From the NCBI GenBank assembly GCA_029783825.1, contig JAREIK010000691.1, positions 293,933-357,932 of the forward strand: a stretch of DNA of 64,000 nt, written 5' to 3'. Both the position numbers and the translations under genes were made by a program. Source of the DNA: Sapria himalayana (Eukaryota; Streptophyta; Magnoliopsida; Malpighiales; Rafflesiaceae). This document shows, piece after piece, positions 13,850 to 25,872 of this stretch (its first letter is position 1; each line of letters opens with the position of its first letter). The notes under the pieces were generated by a model. It ran no database searches, was not told where the DNA came from, and saw nothing but the letters and a program-made list of their open reading frames with translations.

Positions 13850-14581
13850 TGCTCATGAGCTCATCTGCTCTTTTTTTTCGATGTTTATTTATTTATTTTA
13901 TTTATACACTTTGTTTGTACTTTGTACCATACGTTGTGTTGAAACTTATACTTGTTTTGTTCGGACTATTGGTTTCAAAAGCATGATTGGTAATTTTTCA
14001 TATGTGTAGTTTAATTTTTTTTTTAATTTTAATTTTTACTAACTTAATTTATTTATTTATTATTTTACGATTTAAATTTTATTTTAAAAATTAATGACTT
14101 TAAATTTTAATATATAATTAATAAATTATAATAATAAAAAAAGCTAAACTTAATTGAATTTGATAAAAAATTTTTTTTCTAATATTTGTTTGTTTTATTT
14201 AATTTTAAATTTTATAATTTTTACAAAAAATTATATTTTTTAATTATTACTAATACTCTATACGGTTACTTAATCAAAAACTTTTCAAAAAAAAAAAAAA
14301 TTTTAATCTGCCATTAGCCTGTGAGGCCGTGACCGTGAGGCCTCATGGACCCCGGTTGACCCGGTCCCGTGTTGCGGCTCCCGCCTGCCCGGCCGTGCCG
14401 CCTGGCCTGTATGGCCAAGGCGTGCCCGAGCGGGCCCGGCACGGCACCGCACGGCCTTGCCGTGCCTACGGGCCGTTCCGTGCCCGCCTATATACTAACC
14501 GTGCCGGCACGGCACGGTAGCACGATCGTGCTCGTGAAAAACGGGTCGTGCCGTGCCAGGCCGGCCCGTTTAACACCTCTA
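13850..14581. other. 3' region of hAT element
   Basis: AT-rich 3' sequence after the TGA at 13847-13849, then a GC-rich terminal block (about 14310-14581) of cggcacggc words ending in the TIR. No second gene. Confidence 0.7.
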
Positions 14582-14589
14582 GTAGTAAT

Positions 14590-15120
14590 CAAGTTTTCTT
14601 GTTTGATATAATTTTTTGTGTCCACGAGATATTCATAGATTTTATGCTTTCGTGAATGATATTCATACTAGCTTTTATTTTCTTGTGCATCAAAGCAAGG
14701 TTCACTATTCAAGCTCATAACCATCAAATATTTTTTCAAATGGTCATTTATTTTTTCCAAAAAAAGTTTCCTTATAGTTTTCTCAAGCAAAAAACTAAAC
14801 AATAAATTTTATTTCATGAGGAATATATGTAGATTAGAAAAAAAAAGATTTTGATTTTTGGTAATGACCATTTCCATGTATCAATGGTTCAGTTGATCTA
14901 GAAAGGTGCAATATATGGACAAGATAAAAAAATATGAGAAGATAGGAAAAATGTGTGTGCATGTTTGTGTTTGGACAGATATAGTTACTATAATCATGGT
15001 GCATGCATGTAAATTACATATATACATGACTATGATTTTTTACGTAAATGCAGAGAAATATTTGATACATACGAGAATGATAGCACTGTTCATTAGTTTT
15101 TTTATTGCTGAATATTGCAG
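14590..15120 (+). other. Upstream flank or first intron of SmF-like gene
   Basis: No independent gene. It ends with a pyrimidine-rich stretch and attgcag, a good splice acceptor for the SmF exon at 15121. The first exon should only need to supply ATG and about one codon; I could not identify it with confidence. Confidence 0.4.
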
Positions 15121-15369
15121 ACCATCCCTGTTAATCCCAAGACTTTTCTTAACAACTTGACTGAGAAGATGGTCATTGTAAAACTCAAAGTGCGGAATGG
15201 AATACAAAGGTGAGCTACCTTGTGTTCTTTTCTTGTGCATTGCATTTTTTTTCTCATTTTATTCTTTGGTTTCATTCAAGTTTTCTTGCTTCGGTGGATT
15301 TCTATATAAACCTACATGTGTGCAAAAATTCAATACCCCACAGCCTGTTGTCATTTCAACTTCCATTTC

Positions 15370-16420
15370 TACTACAAGAAAATATCGATTTAGCTAATGA
15401 ATTTTAGCTAGGGATCAATCACTATCTAAATTACAAGAGATTAGCTAGGGAATAGCAAGAGATTTATGATTTTTCTTTGAAAAAAAATGGCAATGGATTA
15501 GCGACGGATTAGCGAAGGAAAAGTTTTCGTAAATTCTGCTCAAGAAAAGTGGCGGATTTAGTGACAGATTAGTGACGTAAAATTTTCATAAATTCTACTC
15601 AAGAAAATGGGGAATTTAGTGACAGATTAGTGACAAAAATTTTGTAAATTATGCTCAAGAAAAGTGGGGAATTTAGCGACACAATATCTCTCGGTAATAA
15701 AAGCCTGAAATTAGCAATGTATTTAGCGAAAGATTTTTCCTAGCTAATAAAATCCTTGATTTAGCGATGGATTTAACGATGAATTTTTTCTAGTTAATAA
15801 AATTCTTGATTTAGCAATAAATGTTCCCTAGCTAATAAAATCTTTGATTTAGCGATAGATTTTTCATTGCTAATAAAATCCTTGATTTAGCTACAATTTA
15901 GTGACAAAATTTCCCTAGCTAATAAAATCCTATTTTAGCTACGGATTTAAAGATGGATTTTCCCAGGATAATAAAATCTATATTTTGGCTACGGATTTAG
16001 CGACGAATTTTCCCTAGCTAATAAAATCATTAATTTAGCTACGGATTTAGCGATGGATCTTCGCTAGCTAATAAATTCTATATTTTAGCTACAAATTTAG
16101 TGACTAAATTTCCCTAGCTAATAAAATCCATAAATTAGTGACAGATTTAATGATGCAATTTCTCTAGAAAATAAAATCCTTATTTTTGCGACATATTTAG
16201 CGACGAAATTTCTCTATAAAATAAAATTTTTAATTTTGCGATGTATTTAGCGATGGAATTTCCATAGCTAATTCAATTTCTAATTTAGCGATGGATTTAG
16301 AGAATGATTTTCTCTATCTAATAAAATTCGTAATATAGCGACGAATTTTTTCTAGCTTATAAAATCCAAAATTTAATTATGGATTTAACGATAATATTTT
16401 CCTAGCCAATATTTAATTAT
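15370..16420 (+). repeat. 5' TIR and ~50-bp subterminal repeats of inner CACTA
   Basis: From about 15670 to 16400 a ~50-bp unit (ctagctaataaaatcc.tgatttagcgacgg) is repeated about 14 times, with gatttagcgac words on either side. This is a typical En/Spm subterminal region, where the TNPA-like protein binds. Confidence 0.85.
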
Positions 16421-19400
16421 TTAATTTTTTTATTTATTATTTATTTTAATATTTTATTTAATTTTGTTTATTAAATGAATGTTAATGATCTATAGATGAG
16501 CAATTTTTGAAAGATACATTCTTCCCATAAAATCATAAAAAAATTATATTATAAAAAAATAATTTAAAAAATATAAAAATACTAAAAACAATTATATATA
16601 TTAATAAGGACTAAATTAACTATATTTATGATGTATTAATTTTTTTTAAAATTATACAAAAAAATTATCTAAAATTTTAAAATAAGAAACTTTAAAATTT
16701 GTATTAAAGTAACATTAAATAGTAAATTCAATAAGAATAATATTTTTTTCTATATTTAAAAATTAAATTAACATATATTAAAATTTCTATTAATATAAAT
16801 ATAAATTAATTCATTGTATAATAAAATAAAAAATATTCTCAAAATGTTCTGAATTGATGAATAAACTAGTAAAAATTAATATTATTAAAAGAAAAAAAAT
16901 TATTATTATAGAAAACTTTTAAATAAATAAATAATACAAATTTTGAAAATATTGCAATATAATAAAAATATAATTTTTTAATAAAGTTAAAAGAAAATAA
17001 ATTAATATATATTAATAAATACATAAATGTTTTCTATTACAAAAATTTATACGAATTAAACAATTTAGTAAAATTTTTACTATTAGTTTTTAACATTATG
17101 TTTTAATTAAAATAATAAATATAACTTATTTTAATTATATTCTCACTTCAAGTAATTTTTTGAATTTTAAAAATTAATGATATCAAATAATATGAAATTT
17201 TATGCCTTTAAAATTATTTCATATTATCTTCGTAAAAATTTATATGAATTCTTAAAAATTTATAACCATAAAATATAAATTTTTATATATTTTTAAACAT
17301 TAATAGTATTTTATAACTCTTAAGCGAGTGACTAGAAGACAAATCATTTTTTCATTTATGTCTTATTATATAGAGTTTATTAATTTTGTACCTATTTGAT
17401 ATTTTTTTATAAGGCTAAACATAATTTTTTAATTGTTTATATATTTATTGTTTAGTTAATAATATAATAAAAAATTGTTAGGTGTTTGTTTTTCATTTGT
17501 ACATTGCTGCACGCACATTAATTTTGTTGAAAAAATTTTGATAGTAAATAAAATTAATGAGTCTTTTTGATTATATATATATATATATATTGTTTATTTA
17601 ATGTTTTAATAATTAAAAATATAAAAAATTTGCTAAATTTTACATTCACATCGAGACCCGATATTCTTCAACATTAAGAGAAGCGAACCTCGGTATTCGG
17701 CCATCAATACCTCGACACCAACGAATCAACATATAATCAAGGTTTTAGTTTTAATTTTTTTTTGATTTGAGGTATGTTTTATATATTTATTCTTTATCGA
17801 TTATCTTTATTAAGCTTATGCGTATTAATTCTGTTATTTAATATTTCCAAAATGCTTCTCCTTTATTCACCGTGGTGTTCGTGGATTACGTATATATACT
17901 TAATCGTATATATATATATTCATGCATTTGTTATATAATGATTTGTCATTGTTTAGATTTTAATGGTGCATAATAGGTATGCCGAATTAATAACTTCTTC
18001 AATATACATAACTACATACTGTATACAAAAATAATATAAATAAATATAAGTGTGCTTTATATAAGTGAGTTTAAATATAACTATATATATATAACTATAA
18101 AAATAGTTTAAATAAACTATTTAAACATAACTATATCTATATAACTATAGAAATAGTAAACATAAACTTTTACTATACTTTATTAGTAATTTATAAAAAT
18201 TATAAAAACTTATGATTAAAAATGCAAAAACATCTAATATTGGAATTTTAAAGTAATTTAAATCTTAAGAAATTTAAATAATCAAACTAAGCACATCACA
18301 GCCTTTGAATGAGAGTGCCCTAGGATCTTGATAATAAACCCTTGTGAAATGTCATCCTTAAATTATTCTGAGTCATTATAAACTCATTATGTACTCATAT
18401 CAAACAATTACTTCTCAATGTTGTCCGAGCCACTTGTATTTATCGTATGATCAATAATTGAAAAGTAAATTTGTCCATCCTTTTATATTGCACCATAAAA
18501 GAAAGATTTATTATGATTCCTATGGCTAGAATGATTTATATTTATTTCATGCTAACTTAATAGCCACCGGAGGGATGACATTTCATAAGTCATATGAGGG
18601 TTAATTATATTCATTCTAGCATCATAATTTGATTATGTTTCTAATTTGAACCAAAGAAAAGAGATTATAAATTTAATTTGAAATATAGATTTAGCCACTT
18701 ACAAGATATGTATGCCATATTATCAATTTTTTATTTATTATATCTTAAAATTTTAATATTTCTAAATTGTTTGTAGGAATGCAAGTTGACAGGTTAAGAG
18801 CCAACCTAAACCCAATCTAAATCCTACACATCAACCTGCATTATGTTCAAAATCCCTTGTAATGGACTAAGCATAAAACTATTCATCATGTATAATGAAA
18901 ATGATAAATCAAGGTTTTATTATAGTTTTGGATGGCACAACAAATAAGCTTGAACAAAGAGACCCTGCTTATGATGTTACATAAAGGTATTTTGTAAGTT
19001 TTTGAGTTGATCACATAGCAATTAAGGAAATATCAAAAATAAATTTGTGATCACGAATAATTATTAGCTTTGCAAAGGAGCCAAAAAAAATCAAAATTAT
19101 TGAGACATTAAAAAAATGAAACTAAAGTAGCCTTATAGCTCTTAAGTAGAAATTACATGCATAACAAGAAATCCAAATAATTCTAATCTTCAAATGGAAC
19201 AAAAGATTAGGCTTGCATCTCTTAAATTGCAAAACAAAATAACAAAAACAATTTAATATATGCATTGATACCAATAAATTGTAGGAATATTGCTCGAAGA
19301 AGTATTTTCTTAAATTAGTTCAATTTCAGGATTTTATTAAGTAGATTTTCTTGACAATGAAAATACTATTCTTTATATTTTGTTGCTTCCAAAAAGTGCA

Positions 19401-19480
19401 CTAATTTTTATCTAACTTTGCAAAAAAAAAATGGAATTCATCCACAATAATAATAATAATACTTAATATTTTCAACTTTA

Positions 19481-19525
<45 letters not shown>

Positions 19526-20229
19526 ATGGATAATTATGTTATGGAATCCAAAAAAAATATCTATGATTTGGGTTATATTTTAGTACTAAAATTCGGATAC
19601 TCATTATTATCCCAATATAATTAAAAAAAACATTATCATAAACTCGTTTCAGTTTATTCAGTATGAAAAAATCAGTTTATGCATATGTTTATGCATACAT
19701 ATTATTTATGAACTCCATATGCATATGTTTTTGTTTATGAAAAAATGAGTTTCTTCATAAATTCATATGCATACTTGAGTATATGTATACCATATGAATA
19801 AAGGATGGTAATTATCAGTATAGAAATTTGGAAGACCCAAATCATAAATATTTTGGATTTGGGTTCCCAAATGTTATATTCAAATTAAAAATTGTAATAA
19901 AACATAATTATTTTCATTTTGGGACCCCTTAACATTTTTTCATATAACATTATAACTTTTATCCACGTTTAATGCACCGAAATGCATCAACTTTGTTTAT
20001 CTCACAGAAGTTTTTAAAAAATTTAAATCTAAAATAATAGTTTCAGAATTCAAAAATCAATTTTTGATTCTCATAGGGTTTACCAAAATATAATTCTTCA
20101 AAGATCAATGATAGGTTCAAACCCAGGGCTTACACCCATTTAATGATGCCACCATCCATCCAACTAGTAACTTTTTAGAAATCTTGTATTCAAAAATCTT
20201 TATCATGATAACGCAAGTAGGATTTGATT
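16421..20229. other. 5' interior of inner CACTA, no recognised gene
   Basis: Very AT-rich to about 17640, colinear with 1831-2650 of the outer element. At 17640-17720 there is a short GC-richer patch (cgagacccgatattc, cctcggtattcggcc) that could be a promoter or 5' exon. A (CA)n run lies at about 19488-19519. At 20100-20170 the minus strand has ggtttgaacc, close to a pol III B box, which might be a SINE head. No coding frames are credible. Confidence 0.5.
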
Positions 20230-20492
20230 ATTTTAAGTATAAATATAAGTATACCTATATGTGTAACTAAATGTATAACCACATATAACTTTATTTATAA
20301 TTACATGTATTAAAACATAAAACATTATGTTTAATTATATGAGTATAACTATATATATATATTTATAAAACTAAATAAAATTTTATATAATTAAATATAA
20401 CTATACTTTTAACTATTTATACATATATGTAACTCTATATATTTATTTATAACATTGTATATATTTATTATAACTAAATATAAGAACTCATA

Positions 20493-20554
<62 letters not shown>

Positions 20555-21150
20555 TGTTTAATGATATATAAATTTTTATAACTATATATATTATATGTAT
20601 AAAAACATATAACTATAAATAATTCTATCTTACTATATTTTATAACTATAAAAACTTTATAAATAACTATATATATATAATTAACAACATATATATAATA
20701 TAGATTTTTATATATTAGTATAAAAATTGTATTTTAGTATATCCATACCTATACATAAATATATTTATAAATATATGAAATTATATGAAAAAATATATAT
20801 ACATAAATGTATAAATATAAGTTTAACATACGTGTAACTATATATATAACCAAATGTACCTATATTTATAATTATATGTATAAAAACATACAACATAATG
20901 TTTAACTAAATGTGTATAATAATATATAAATATTTGTATAACTATAAAAAACTCTATATAAAAAAATATAACATTATTTTTTATTATGTATACATATAGG
21001 TATACATATATGTAAATCTATATAATTATTTATAACTTTGTATACATTTATTTTGTTTACGCATTACTACTTGTATGCATATATCTATATATAATTATAT
21101 GTTAAACTAAATGTAATTATTTATAACTACATTTACTATAGGTATCCTAA
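20230..21150 (+). repeat. ~550-bp AT-rich satellite, about 1.6 units, with (TA)n
   Basis: The same ordered words as the satellite at 6051-8090, on the same strand, with a (TA)n run at about 20498-20548. It lies just upstream of the transposase gene. Confidence 0.8.
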
Positions 21151-22043
21151 CATATAAAATATGAGATAATACTATTTTGTTGCACTAACTTGAAATAAAA
21201 TGGCTAAAGATATAATATCAATAATATGTAAGCACATAGCATGATAGTGTTCATTAATCAAGCTCACATATGGTATAATACAAATAAGGATCGTACTCTT
21301 ACCTAATCCCAGCCCTTGGTCCTCAGGCTCAAATATGAACTTACGTATAACAAAAAATGTAATATTTAAAAGGTTTGTACTGAAGAACTAATATTTTCTT
21401 TTATATAATTATTCATTCTAACACTACACTCTCTATGTATCTCTCATTCCCTCTATAATTTTTTCTCTCATTCTCTTCCTCATTTTCTTTATATGTCACA
21501 CTCTCTCTATTGTTAATTTTTTTCTCACTCTTCTTTCTTGCTTGTTCTCTCTCTTCCCACCCCCCCCCTCTCTCTCTCTCCCTCTCTCTCTCCCTCTCTC
21601 CCCCCCAATCCACCTCTCTCCCCACCTCTCTCCACCTCTCTCCCTTTCATCATATCTCTCCCACACTCTCTCCCTCCTTCTCTCCCCCCCGTCTCCCCAT
21701 TTCTCTGCCCCTCTCTCTCCCCACCTTATGTCTCTCTTTCTCTCTCCCTCTTCTCCTTCAAACATTAAATGTCTTTCTTTTTTTATTTCCTTTCTTGTGC
21801 ATTATCGCATTTTGCACCCTTTATTTAGTACACCTGTGATATTTATTAATCTTTATCGTGTTAAAAATTATTATATCTATTAATGTAGATTCTGCAAATG
21901 CATTGCCTCGATATTCATAATATTTAATTTTTAAAAATTCATCTGTAAGTAATTTTATTTAATTATTTGTATATTTTGAAGTAATATAATATTTTATTCA
22001 AAATAATGATTGGCATTATCTTTTGTAAATAAAACAGGGCAAA
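21151..22043 (+). other. Leader upstream of TNP2-like gene; CT-rich tract
   Basis: Sequence at 21165-21295 is duplicated in inverse at about 58860-58975. From 21418 to 21770 is a pyrimidine-rich (CT/CCT)n tract with poly-C stretches; the S/P/L-rich and E/R-rich frames across it are artefacts. The tract may be part of the 5' leader or promoter of the transposase gene at 22044. Confidence 0.5.
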
Positions 22044-25000
22044 ATGAGTTCAAATCATCAGTGGAGGTATAGAATGGATATTAATGATTTTTTGAAAAAT
22101 TATTTTTTGTCTGGGCTTGAAACTTTCATCAATTTTGCATGTACTCAATCGAGATTTATGGATGGAAAAAAAGTAAGTGTCCATGTAATCATCGCAAGTA
22201 TCAGAATATTCCTTTTCATGATGCAAACACTATAAGATATCATTTGGCTAAATATGACTTTGTGCCAAATTATTTTGTTTGGATTTATCATGGGGAAAGT
22301 ACATTGGCTTTGAATATTGACCAAAATGAGGGTATTGAATTGCTTGTTGTGGTGAAGAATCATCAAACACATACCATAGAATGATCTAGGAAGCTACTTG
22401 TACTGACTTCAATATGGATTACATGGATGAGCCACCTAATCCTGAAGCTCAAGAATTTTTGAAATGCTTAAAGCTATAAATAAAGAGTTGTGGCCTGGTT
22501 GTAAAACACATTCGTAATTATTACTTGTGACTTGACTAATGAGTATTAAGTCAGAAAATCATATGTCTGAGAAATTATTTGATCAAATAATAGAACTGAT
22601 GAAGGAGATTGTTACTGATAATAATTGATCACTAACAACTTTTACAACACTAAGAAGTTACTACGAGGAATGGGTCTACCTGTAGAAAAAATTGAATGTT
22701 ATTTAAATGGATGCATGTTATATTGGGGCGGTGATAGTGATTTAAATATGTGTATGTTTTGTGATCATCCTCGATTTAGGAAGGCACCTCGTGTTGTAGA
22801 TACACGACAAAAATTGAAGGTTGTCTTTAAGAAGATGTATTATTTTCCATTAATTCCTTGATTATAGAGAGTATATGCATTAAATACTACAGCAAATGAT
22901 ATGAGGTGGCATTTTGAGAATGAGGTTGAAGAAGGGGTAATGCGTCATCCATTAGATTCGCCTTCTTTGAAGCATTTTAATTATATACATCAATTTTTGT
23001 AGTAGAAAGTCGAAGTGTGAGATTGAGTCTCTACACTGAGGGATTTCAGCCATTTGGGCAATCTGGACAATAGTGTTCAACATTGCTAGTGATAATGACA
23101 CCTTATAACTTGTCTCTGTGGTTGTGTATGAAGAAGCAATATATATTTTTATCAATATTGGTTCTAGGGCCAAAAAATCTGAAATACATGTTAGATGTTT
23201 TCTTACAGCCTCTTATTGCAGAGTTAAATTATTTAATGGGGTGTTAGCATGAATACTTATGATATCTCAAAGAAACAAAATTTCATTATAAGGGCAGCCC
23301 TTTGTAGACGATAAGTGACTTTCTTGCATATTCAATATTGTTTGGCTGGAGTACTGTAGGATGATTTACATAAGCATATTGCTTGAAAAATTCTGATGCA
23401 TTTACCCTCAAATTTTGTGGTAAACAGTCATGGTTTGATAACCATCGTAAGTTTATATCTACGAATCATCTATTTCGAAGAAATAAAACTGTATTTCGAA
23501 AAAATAAATATGTGATGACAATTGCAATGGTAGTTCATTTAGGAGATGCTATTATTACAGAGATTCATAGTTTGGGTTTGAAGAAGGTAACTAAAAAGGA
23601 TGCTACTGGAAGTAATGGACCAATAAGCAAATTATTTGGTTGGAGGAAACATAGTATATTTTTGGACTTGCCCTGTTGGACGTCCAATTTAATTCATCAC
23701 AACTTAGTTGTAATGCACATTGAAAAAAATATTTTTGAAAATGTTTTTAACATTGTCCTTAATGTAGATGGAAAAAAAAGACAATTTAACATCAAGACAA
23801 GAGCTGAATGATTACTGTCAGCATCCTGAATTGAAACTGAATGAGGAAACATGAAAATTCTCTAAAACTTGCTACATACTTGATAAGAAGGCCAGACATA
23901 TATTGTGTGAATGGGTTAAATATTTCAAATTCCCTGATGGATATCTATTAAATATGGGTAGATGTGTGGAATGAAGAATCTTATGTTATTTGGAATGAAA
24001 AGACATGACGATCATGTATGTATTCAGAGATTGATACCAATTGCATTCAGTGAATTACTTCCACTAAGTGTTTGGAAGGCTCTTATAAAACTTAGTTTGT
24101 TTTTCAAATAGCTAACTACAACCACAATCAAAATAGATGACATGGTAAGGCTGGAGAATGACATTCCACTTATTATTTGTAAGCTTGACCGGATATTCCC
24201 ACCGAGTTTTTTTTGACTCAATGGAGCATTTGCCGGTCCATTTGGCATTTGAAGCAAGGATAGCAGGGCTACTGCAATATAGGTGGATGTATCCTTTTGA
24301 TAGGTAAATACATATAATTTTCTATGTTTTATTATTTTTACATAATGTAATATTGTAATTTAATATAATTGAAACCAAACATTGTGGTTGTAGGTATCTT
24401 CGTAAGTTGAAATTGAATGTTTGAAACAAGGTAAAAGTTGAAGGTTCAATTTGTAATGCATATTTAGTAGAAGAAGTATCATCATTTTGTTCTTATTATT
24501 TTGAGGTTCATGTCAATATAAAGAATAAAAATGTGCCTCGGAATGATGAAGGTAATGTGATGGTAGAAAATGATTCTGTGAACAAACTATCTATCTTCAA
24601 GCACTCTGGAAAAGCATTTGGAAGAGTAATGAAAAGATGTATGACAGATGAAGAGTACAAAGCAACCCCAAGCTATGTTTTACTTAATTGTGAGAAGGTT
24701 ACACCATACATTGAGTATGTATACACAAAATGGTTGCAGGTTTAATTATAGTTTAATTTTATTTTTAATAGGAATTATTAAAAATTGATATACATTTTTC
24801 TCTCATTTTATATTTGTGTAGTATTTATGTTGAGTAGTTAAAATATAGGCAACCAATAATTTTCAGTAATGATGTCATTTATATGGTAGAAACTAAATCT
24901 GTGATTAGGTTCAAAAATTATGTGAGAATTATTAAGTCTTAAAAATTTTAATTATTGAGTTTATTATTATCTTTTATTTGTTAATATTGAGTTTTTAATT

Positions 25001-25733
25001 TGTCACAGGCAATTGATCATAAAATAGAGATTCAAATATTTTTATTCAAAATTTAAGTAATGGCCCATTTAGATATGTGACAACTTATCTTGGGTATTTT
25101 GTTAATGGATTTAAATTTCACACAATCGGGCATGATTCTTTTAAAATAATATGAATAGTGGTTTATGCATTAAATGCGTATGATATAGTGTAATGGGATT
25201 GATTATTATGATCAACTCAAAGAAGTTATTGATTTGGAGTATCTTGGACTCAAAAATAATAGGATTGTATTATTTAAGTGCAAGTGGTTTGATCCAACAT
25301 GAAATATGGGCACAAAGATTCATTCGGATTATGAGCTAGTGGATGTTGACCATAAATGTATATATAATCGATATGAGCCATTTATTATGTCAGTTCAAGC
25401 TACTCAAGTATATTATTGTACATATCCGAGTTTATCTCATGATAAGAGTGATTGGTGGGCGATTTGCAAAATCAAAACACAATCAAAATTTGAAGTACCA
25501 ACAGCACAACAAAGAAACTTAGATATTGCAGTGACATTCCAAGAAGATGACATAAATAATATTGAGCCTGTGAATATAACCGAAGATCCATAAAATTTAT
25601 GTGACTCAAATGGTGACATAATAGAACTTAAAGATGATCAATTTCTATCTGAAGATGAGTTCGAACTTCTTTCAGAATCAGATGAAATATCAAAAGATCC
25701 ATAAAAGAAGGACAGTGATGCCGATAATTAAAT
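22044..25733 (+). pseudogene. TNP2-like CACTA transposase, decayed
   Basis: ATG at 22044 opens the N-terminal transposase-associated domain (KCPCNHRKYQN, YDFVPNYFVWIYHGE), with a frameshift near 22170. Then come SIKSENHMS...FDQIIELMKEI (22550), the tnp2 core with NGCMLYWGGDSDLNMCMFC (22700) and YFPLIP (22845), and RHPLDSPSLKHF (22945). A badly damaged part (23000-23380) is followed by WFDNHRKF and RRNKTVFRKNK (23410-23510) and LFGWRKHSIFLDLPCW, IHHNLVVMHIEKNIFENVFN (23630-23760). The DUF4218 part has QRLIPIAFSELLPLSVWKAL and ENDIPLIICKLDRIFPPSFF (24020-24215). After introns 24304-24393 and about 24740-25008 come LRKLK, SFCSYYFE, PRNDEG, DEEYKATPSYVLLNCE and the DUF4216 end (IVLFKCKWFDPT, HSDYELVDV, SDWWAICK). 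Many stops and shifts. It would cut and rejoin CACTA ends. Confidence 0.9.
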
Positions 25734-25872
25734 TATTATAATTTTATTATAATATTAAACTATATAAGACTTTTTATAATTTGTTGAAATCTATCGGTGT
25801 GTTTTATTCTCGAATGCATGCTTGTTCATCATATATCTATTGTTTGTTCTATGTTTTATTTTGTATAGCAGA
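25734..25872. other. Spacer between the two CACTA genes
   Basis: Short AT-rich spacer following the acidic tail of the TNP2-like gene and preceding the next gene on the same strand. No promoter element is distinct enough to call. Confidence 0.4.

Larger units (their letters stand above)
10892..14589 (+). mobile_element. hAT transposon with transposase gene, 3.7 kb
   Basis: The element 10900-14581 begins tagaggtgtcaaacg and ends cgtttaacacctcta, flanked by a perfect 8-bp duplication gtagtaat (10892-10899 and 14582-14589). Both ends carry several hundred bases of GC-rich cggcacggc repeats; the centre is the transposase gene. A poly-C run lies at 11152-11171 and a 20-bp-stem hairpin at 11176-11221. 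The untouched target duplication suggests a fairly recent insertion, though the transposase now carries three stop codons. Confidence 0.95.

Noticed and set aside
14996..15020. ATG followed by GT at about 14997 as first exon of the SmF-like gene
   Set aside because: ATG|GTGCAT could serve as a minimal first exon, but any ATGGT would look the same. Not supported without transcript data.
21413..21883. S/P/L-rich and E/R/G-rich frames across the CT tract
   Set aside because: Low-complexity pyrimidine tract translated on both strands.
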